Source: Cadophora sp. MPI-SDFR-AT-0126
Taxonomy: Eukaryota; Ascomycota; Leotiomycetes; Helotiales; Ploettnerulaceae
DNA length: 64,000 bases
Assembly (NCBI GenBank): GCA_020747065.1
Contig: JAGMVK010000020.1
Location: forward strand, 124,001-188,000
Reading direction: 5' to 3'
Part shown: positions 57,448-64,000 of the stretch, one piece after another
Layout: each line of letters starts with the position of its first letter
Position numbering within the stretch: the first letter of the stretch is position 1
Translations under genes and position numbers: made by a program
The notes under the pieces: generated by a model
Databases searched by the model: none
Seen by the model: only the letters and a program-made list of their open reading frames with translations
Told to the model about the DNA's origin: nothing

Positions 57448-58134
57448 ATTGAACGCAATTTGCAAGTGGCTTGGTGCTTATAACTTCGAACGTCGCGGCA
57501 ACTAATAGATTTTGGGGTGTGCCAGTCTTCGTCAACTTGACTTTGGCCGCGGTTGATTTGCGTGCTTGATCTACACGTCGGGAACTATCATGACTGTTAT
57601 ATGTCAATCTCACCGTTGGGATCAATGTGAGGCGTTGTATCTCAACTGTTTGGTGGTGCTTGATGGCTGGCGGAGTCGTCTCCGGTCATTGACCCGTTGC
57701 CCGAACGGCGACTGATGTGATCTTGTGTGGTGTGTGGAGTTTGGGGCAGCCCCTTAGAAAGTGGGGTGGACACAATTACACTCCGGGCACCCGCTGGTGA
57801 ATTGGCAATAATTCGATTCTGTCTGGATTCTGATGATGTGACGACCGTTTGAGAGTCAGAGGAGATTGGGGTGAGGCAGCCCAGGGGTGGTCAGGAGGAT
57901 GGCGGGGTCGAAGTCGGGATGGTTAAGGTGGGGTCTGGGGCGGGGGAGGGGATTCGTTCCTCCCCAGTAACGTCGTGACCAAGAGTAGCTTTTCTATCTT
58001 AAGCTTCAGGTCGATTCGAGAAAAAGAAAAGCGAAAAACTAAACAACAATCATTGGATCCAATAAGGCCACGAAGAGTAGCACAGCCAAGCGAGTATGGA
58101 GACTCTAGAACCTAATTCAATTGTTGACATCTCG
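57448..58134. other. Intergenic, transporter promoter
   Basis: About 690 bp between the transporter start and the 3' end of the reductase gene. GC-rich patches with CCGG and CGGC cores occur at about 57680-57715 and 57780-57795. No gene is seen. Confidence 0.5.
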
Positions 58135-59296
58135 CTAATAACTCACCTCCTTCGGCTTGTAAAGCTCTTCTAGATAGGCAATCTCATCTAAGCTAAGTAC
58201 GAAATTGATTGAAGATACAGCTTCATCAATTCTTTCAATGCTGTTCAAACCAGTAACGGGCCACGCCTGTTTACTCAAACTCCATGCCAAAGCCACGACA
58301 GCCATATTCACGCCACGCTTTTTCGCAATTTCTTCCACCCTCCCTATGATCATCTCATCCACTGCTTCTGATCCTTGACCTCGAACTAAGCCAGACAATA
58401 CTTTGTCATTCTGGTCACGAACTCCTTCACGCACACTGAATGGTCTCGAAAGTGCACCTCTCGCCAACGGACTCCACGGCATAAGTCCAATGCTTGCGTC
58501 GCGACAGTACGGAACCATCTCGCGTTCCTCTTCCCGGTGTAACAAATTCCAATAGTTCTGCATGCTAATAAATCCATGCCAATTGTGCTTCTCTGCAATA
58601 TTCTGCAACTTTTGGAACTCCCACGCCTGCATGCTACTCGCACCTAAGTATCGGACTTTCCCTGAAGCAACCGCATCGTTCAGTGCATGCATAATCTCGA
58701 CTTGCGAGCAGTCTCGATCTAAGCGATGGATTTGAAGGACGTCAATGTATGTCCCGAGTCTAGCGATTGAAGCGTCGACAGCGTCAAGTACGTGCTTTCG
58801 AGACAACCCAACTCTATTCACAAGAGCAGGTGCAGTCTTGTTCGTAAGAGAGCTGATCGGTGATTGTTTGACGGGATCTAACGCGTAGAAAATCTTGGTC
58901 ATGATAACTAGATCTTCTCGAGGTATCTGAAACTTCTTGATAGCTTCCCCGACTATCTCTTCGCTGCGTCCGTTCGAGTACACATCTGCCTGGGAATAGG
59001 AGTCAGCTCTCGGACATCAATAAACTACCAATCCTTCAGCAAGATCCAAATTCCCAGCTTACTGTATCCCATGTATTGATCCCATTCTTCCATGCATATT
59101 CCAGCAACGGCATTGCTTGTTCTTCCTCAAGAAGCCATGGTTGCCACCTCTGATCTCCAAACATGGCACAGCCAAGTACAATCTTTGAAACGTACAGACC
59201 AGAGTCTCCTAATCTTATGAACTAGTTAGTTAAGGAAATGATACTTCATCTTCAAGACCAAACTTTGAGCTGGTCAACACACCTTGCGTATTCCAT
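58135..59296 (-). CDS. Aldo-keto reductase
   Basis: Three exons (59296-59283, 59213-59063, 58989-58135) give 339 residues; the first is only 14 bp. The protein is an NADPH-dependent aldo-keto reductase of the voltage-channel-beta / versiconal-acetate-reductase-like group. The catalytic tetrad is visible: Asp near 54 in NTWDTADVY, Tyr59, Lys near 84 in MTKIF and His near 137 in LQIHRLD. The barrel continues with YLGASSMQAWEF, ISMQNYWNLL, PWSPLARGALSRP and the PVTGLNS cofactor segment. No signal peptide is seen. Beside GH88 and the lyase, it may reduce the 5-keto-4-deoxyuronate that GH88 releases; this is inference. The last codons read GAG then GTGAGT, a good donor, so a further short exon is possible. 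Confidence 0.88.
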
Positions 59297-59703
59297 GTCC
59301 GAAAGCTAGTCGCGGCTAGAAATGGCTCTGAAAAACGAGAACAAAACAAAATTGTTGAGGGAAGCAAATCTGTATCTGGAAAAAACATTCACCATTTTCC
59401 CGGACAGTTCGAAAAGTTTGATACAATTCCGTATTGTCTACATTTCTTCACCGGCCGAGACATGGTCCGCTGCCCGAATTCGCGGGGTAAACCAAAATGT
59501 GGGGCGCTCCGGCCCATGACCTTGCACTTGACCCTAGAGATCCAATTTTCTTTCGGACTTGAATGAGCTGCGAGATGTTCAAATAGGTCTCGTTCGCAAG
59601 TAAAGATGGCTTCTCATGCAGGCGAACCACTGAGCAAGCCTCCTCCTTCGTCAAGCGAACTTCAAAACAATGTTGTGCAACAAGGTGAACTTCCTGTCAC
59701 ACC
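59297..59703. promoter_or_regulatory. Bidirectional promoter (reductase / lyase)
   Basis: A 407-bp gap between divergent starts, so the intracellular reductase and the secreted lyase probably share control. CCGG-core elements occur at about 59399-59404, 59452-59458 and 59508-59513. No clear TATA box is seen. Confidence 0.5.
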
Positions 59704-61012
59704 ATGAATATCTTCAAGGTGGCTAACATAATCAAGGTACTGTTACTTGGCGCATTTGCTCGGTGTGTACTGGGCCTCGTTGCTGATGTCCCCGGACTCA
59801 ATGGCAAGCCGAATAAAACTGTGCTTTGATTCCATGACGCTAATAACTTTTAGGTCCTGTTCCTGTCGTCCCCTCTACTCAAGGATCGAAGAAGAGGACC
59901 AGTGATTTTGTCCACCCAGGACTATGGCACAGTCACAGCGATCTCGAGACCATGCGGAGTAATGTTCTCGGTGGTGTTGAACCATGGAAATCGACATATG
60001 ATGCGTTCTCCAACGATTCATACTCCCTGTCGACTTACACAATGCGTGGTCCATTCCCAGTGATTAGTCGTGGGGGAGTTAGCAACTACAGCTCATTCAC
60101 GTCTGATGCGAGAGCGGCATATCAAAACGCCATCATGTGTATGCTCTTTACTCGCACTTAGAATGATCAAGCTGACTTTATGAAGGGTACATCACCAAAG
60201 ATGACGCTCACTGGAAACGGAGTACAACAATCCTTGATGCATGGGGCTCAAACTTGACCAACATCATCGGGACCGATCGATCATTGATGATTGGTCTCGA
60301 TGGAGACCTCTTTGTGAACGCCGCCGAGATCATGCGATGGGAAGGTGGCTGGGTTGAGCAAGGAGCAAAATGGCAGGGTGGCTCTGGATTTAGTATCCAG
60401 CTCTACTGGCTGTTCGCTCGACAAAGCGTCATTATCGGCCAGGCCAACTACGGAATCGTCTCAATCAAGGCTCTTCTCAGCTTCGCTGTTTACCTCGACG
60501 ATGTGGCCATGTACAACTATGCTCTGTATGCGTACAAGAACGATCTATGTGCTGGCATTGAATCCACCATTAGTTCGAGCACTGGCCAATCTTCGGAGTC
60601 TGGCAGAGACCAAAGCCACGCAATGACAGGACTTGGATGGCTTGCATTGGCAGCGCGAGTAGTAAACAATCAAGGTTACAATCTCTTCACCTACTCAAAC
60701 AATCTTCTATTCAAGGGAGCGGAGTACTCGGCAAAATACAACCTCAACGAGACTGTGCCCTACGATCCTAAGTTTTATCGCTGTGAGGCGGTACTTGTCA
60801 ACGGACCGTGGGCTAAGATATCCACGGATCAGCGAGGAATACAGAAACAAGTCTGGGATATTCTACATTATAGCGCTGTTGCCAATAGGGTAGATGATCC
60901 CTGGACGCTGAAGGCCAAGCAGAATTCAGATTTGCTGGGAGGGGAGCGTCGTGTCACTGGAAGTGATATGCCCAGCTGGGGTGATCTTCTCTTTGCAACG
61001 AAGGGCAGATGA
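59704..61012 (+). CDS. Secreted alginate-lyase-fold polysaccharide lyase
   Basis: Three exons (59704-59764, 59854-60138, 60186-61012) give 390 residues. A signal peptide covers about 1-20 (IIKVLLLGAFA). The domain is of the alginate_lyase (alpha/alpha toroid) type found in fungal uronate-polymer lyases: FVHPGLWHSHSDLETM near 40, RGPFPVISRGG near 85, then ITKDDAHWKRSTTILDAWGSNL, LFVNAAEIMRW, and SGRDQSHAMTGLGWLALAA near 260-280 with the His expected at the active site. Fungal members are thought to cut glucuronan or similar beta-linked polyuronides. Eliminative cleavage would yield the 4,5-unsaturated ends that GH88 removes. The exon 1 donor (GTGTAC at 59765) is the only one that keeps frame; it joins ARC to PVPVV. 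Confidence 0.85.
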
Positions 61013-62859
<1,847 letters not shown>

Positions 62860-63477
62860 GTGCTGTGTGAGGTTCTACCTTCTGTGTATATATTGAAAAG
62901 CTCAAGGCACCCTTTATGACATACGAGTATATATCTAAGCAATTTACTTTTATATTGAATACAGTGGAACATTCAGCGCATTGAAGAGAGCTGTGGCTTG
63001 ACCGGAAGACAGTCGATGGTCTTCAATATGTGACCCTCGACTTCTCAAGAATTGGACGCAACAGATTGACAGGAAATTCGCGGTCTTTTGAGGCCATACG
63101 CTCAACTTTCCAAGCTTTCTGCGAATAGTATTGTTTCCTGTTCCCGCAAATAATAATAAAGTCCGGGTTGACCTTTCTCGATGATATTTTCACTAACGGA
63201 GTCGGCAAATCGGGATGATTTGAGGCGGCGCGATAAATAGTCGAGACCTTCGCACCCAGCTGTTGCATTTAGACTCGCCCTAAGATACTTCCTTACCATA
63301 AGAAGTGTGAGAGATGCGAGATGTCATTGGAGTCAACACGTCATCGGCCTGAACGTGCTGGAGGGGCCAAAATAATTTCGCAATTGGATCTCCTTAATTT
63401 CTTTTCGTCTAGAGTATTGAAACCAGTTATTTCTTCCTGCTCGTCGTTGCGCACTCAAGGTCGCTGAGTTGTCAATA
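62860..63477. other. Intergenic
   Basis: About 620 bp between two plus-strand genes. Minus-strand open frames (about 63.0-63.3 kb) carry no domain that I recognise. I see nothing else in it. Confidence 0.5.
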
Positions 63478-64000
63478 ATGCCGCCAGTTCCACATCGAGT
63501 CTGGGTCCGAAAACAGCCAGGATCGTCAGTTCAAGATATCCAAAATGCACCTGACTGGAGCTCTGGCCATGAGCATCGAGTTGGTTTTGTGAATCGTCAA
63601 AGTCGCGTCCCTGGCTTGGCCCACTCAGGCGATGAAGCTGAAGAATTAGACCCATTAGATGAGCGCGAAGCGACGACGGCGAAATCAAGATACCAGGAAT
63701 TCAGAGAAGAGGTCAAAGAGGGAAAATTGGTGAATTTCAGAGATTTTATCAACGCTCAGGAGGACTTCCATCTGCGCCGGCCCGATGTACATTCTGTGGG
63801 ATGGCGATACGTGTTGAATGCAAAGTAGGACTGGATTAAGAATGCGGAGAAATGGCCCGCAAATGTCGAGCGGAAAAAGAAAGAGGACGACAAGAAAGAA
63901 AACAGGGCTGAAGATGCGACAGGAAAGGATAAAAATGGCATAAGTGGAAATCAAAGTCACGCGGATGATAGAGTCCAGCAGGAGCACGAATGGAAGCGGG
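63478..64000 (+). CDS. Unrecognised protein, partial at window end, in-frame TAG
   Basis: A frame from ATG 63478 gives 116 residues to TAG at 63826-63828, then stays open in the same frame for 57 codons to the window edge. The first part has a weak motif run (RYQEFREEVKEGKLVNFRDFINAQEDFHLRRPD), predicted helical; the part after TAG starts DWIKNAEKWPANVERKKKEDD and is highly charged. I do not recognise the family. The bases at the TAG read AA-GTAGGA, which could be a weak donor, so the stop may fall in an intron whose acceptor lies further on or outside the window. Otherwise the protein ends at 116 residues. Confidence 0.5.

Overview
The window is a stretch of nuclear chromosome from a filamentous ascomycete (Pezizomycotina). 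The signs are short spliceosomal introns (mostly 45-70 bp, GTRNGT donors, CTAAC-like branch sites, pyrimidine-rich AG acceptors), a CFEM protein, a Zn2Cys6 regulator, a DUF7704 protein and many plant-cell-wall enzymes. Gene content and intron style suggest Leotiomycetes, but that is inference. All exon joins below were worked out by hand from splice signals and frame; every multi-exon model closes in frame except where stated.

Left part (0-34 kb) is mostly conserved housekeeping genes: a DCAF11-type WD40 protein, Rac GTPase, an NmrA-like protein, a DUF7704 membrane protein, a two-Myb telobox protein, an unrecognised Cys-containing protein, a GPI-anchored CFEM protein, CMS1, the kinetochore histone-fold protein CENP-T, the complex IV assembly factor SURF1, and a UBXN4-like UBX protein. 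A 3.7-kb gap at 23.6-27.3 kb holds only decayed-looking open frames. A secreted GH35 beta-galactosidase, MoaE and an RBM5/RBM10-like splicing factor follow.

Middle part (34-49 kb) holds a large unrecognised protein whose spliced frame is interrupted by one in-frame TAG, the copper chaperone SCO1, a long coiled-coil protein with no visible AUG at its 5' end, a 3.3-kb gene-free stretch, and a small secreted protein of unknown function.

Right part (49.7-62.9 kb) is the most interesting block: a Zn2Cys6 regulator, an intracellular GH88 unsaturated glucuronyl hydrolase, a Dal5-type MFS anion transporter, an aldo-keto reductase, a secreted alginate-lyase-fold polysaccharide lyase and a secreted GH53 endo-galactanase. 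Together they read as a complete route: cut an acidic polysaccharide outside, import unsaturated oligomers, hydrolyse them inside, reduce the released keto-uronate, all next to a regulator. This resembles a fungal polysaccharide-utilisation locus. The window ends inside a further gene that also meets an in-frame TAG.
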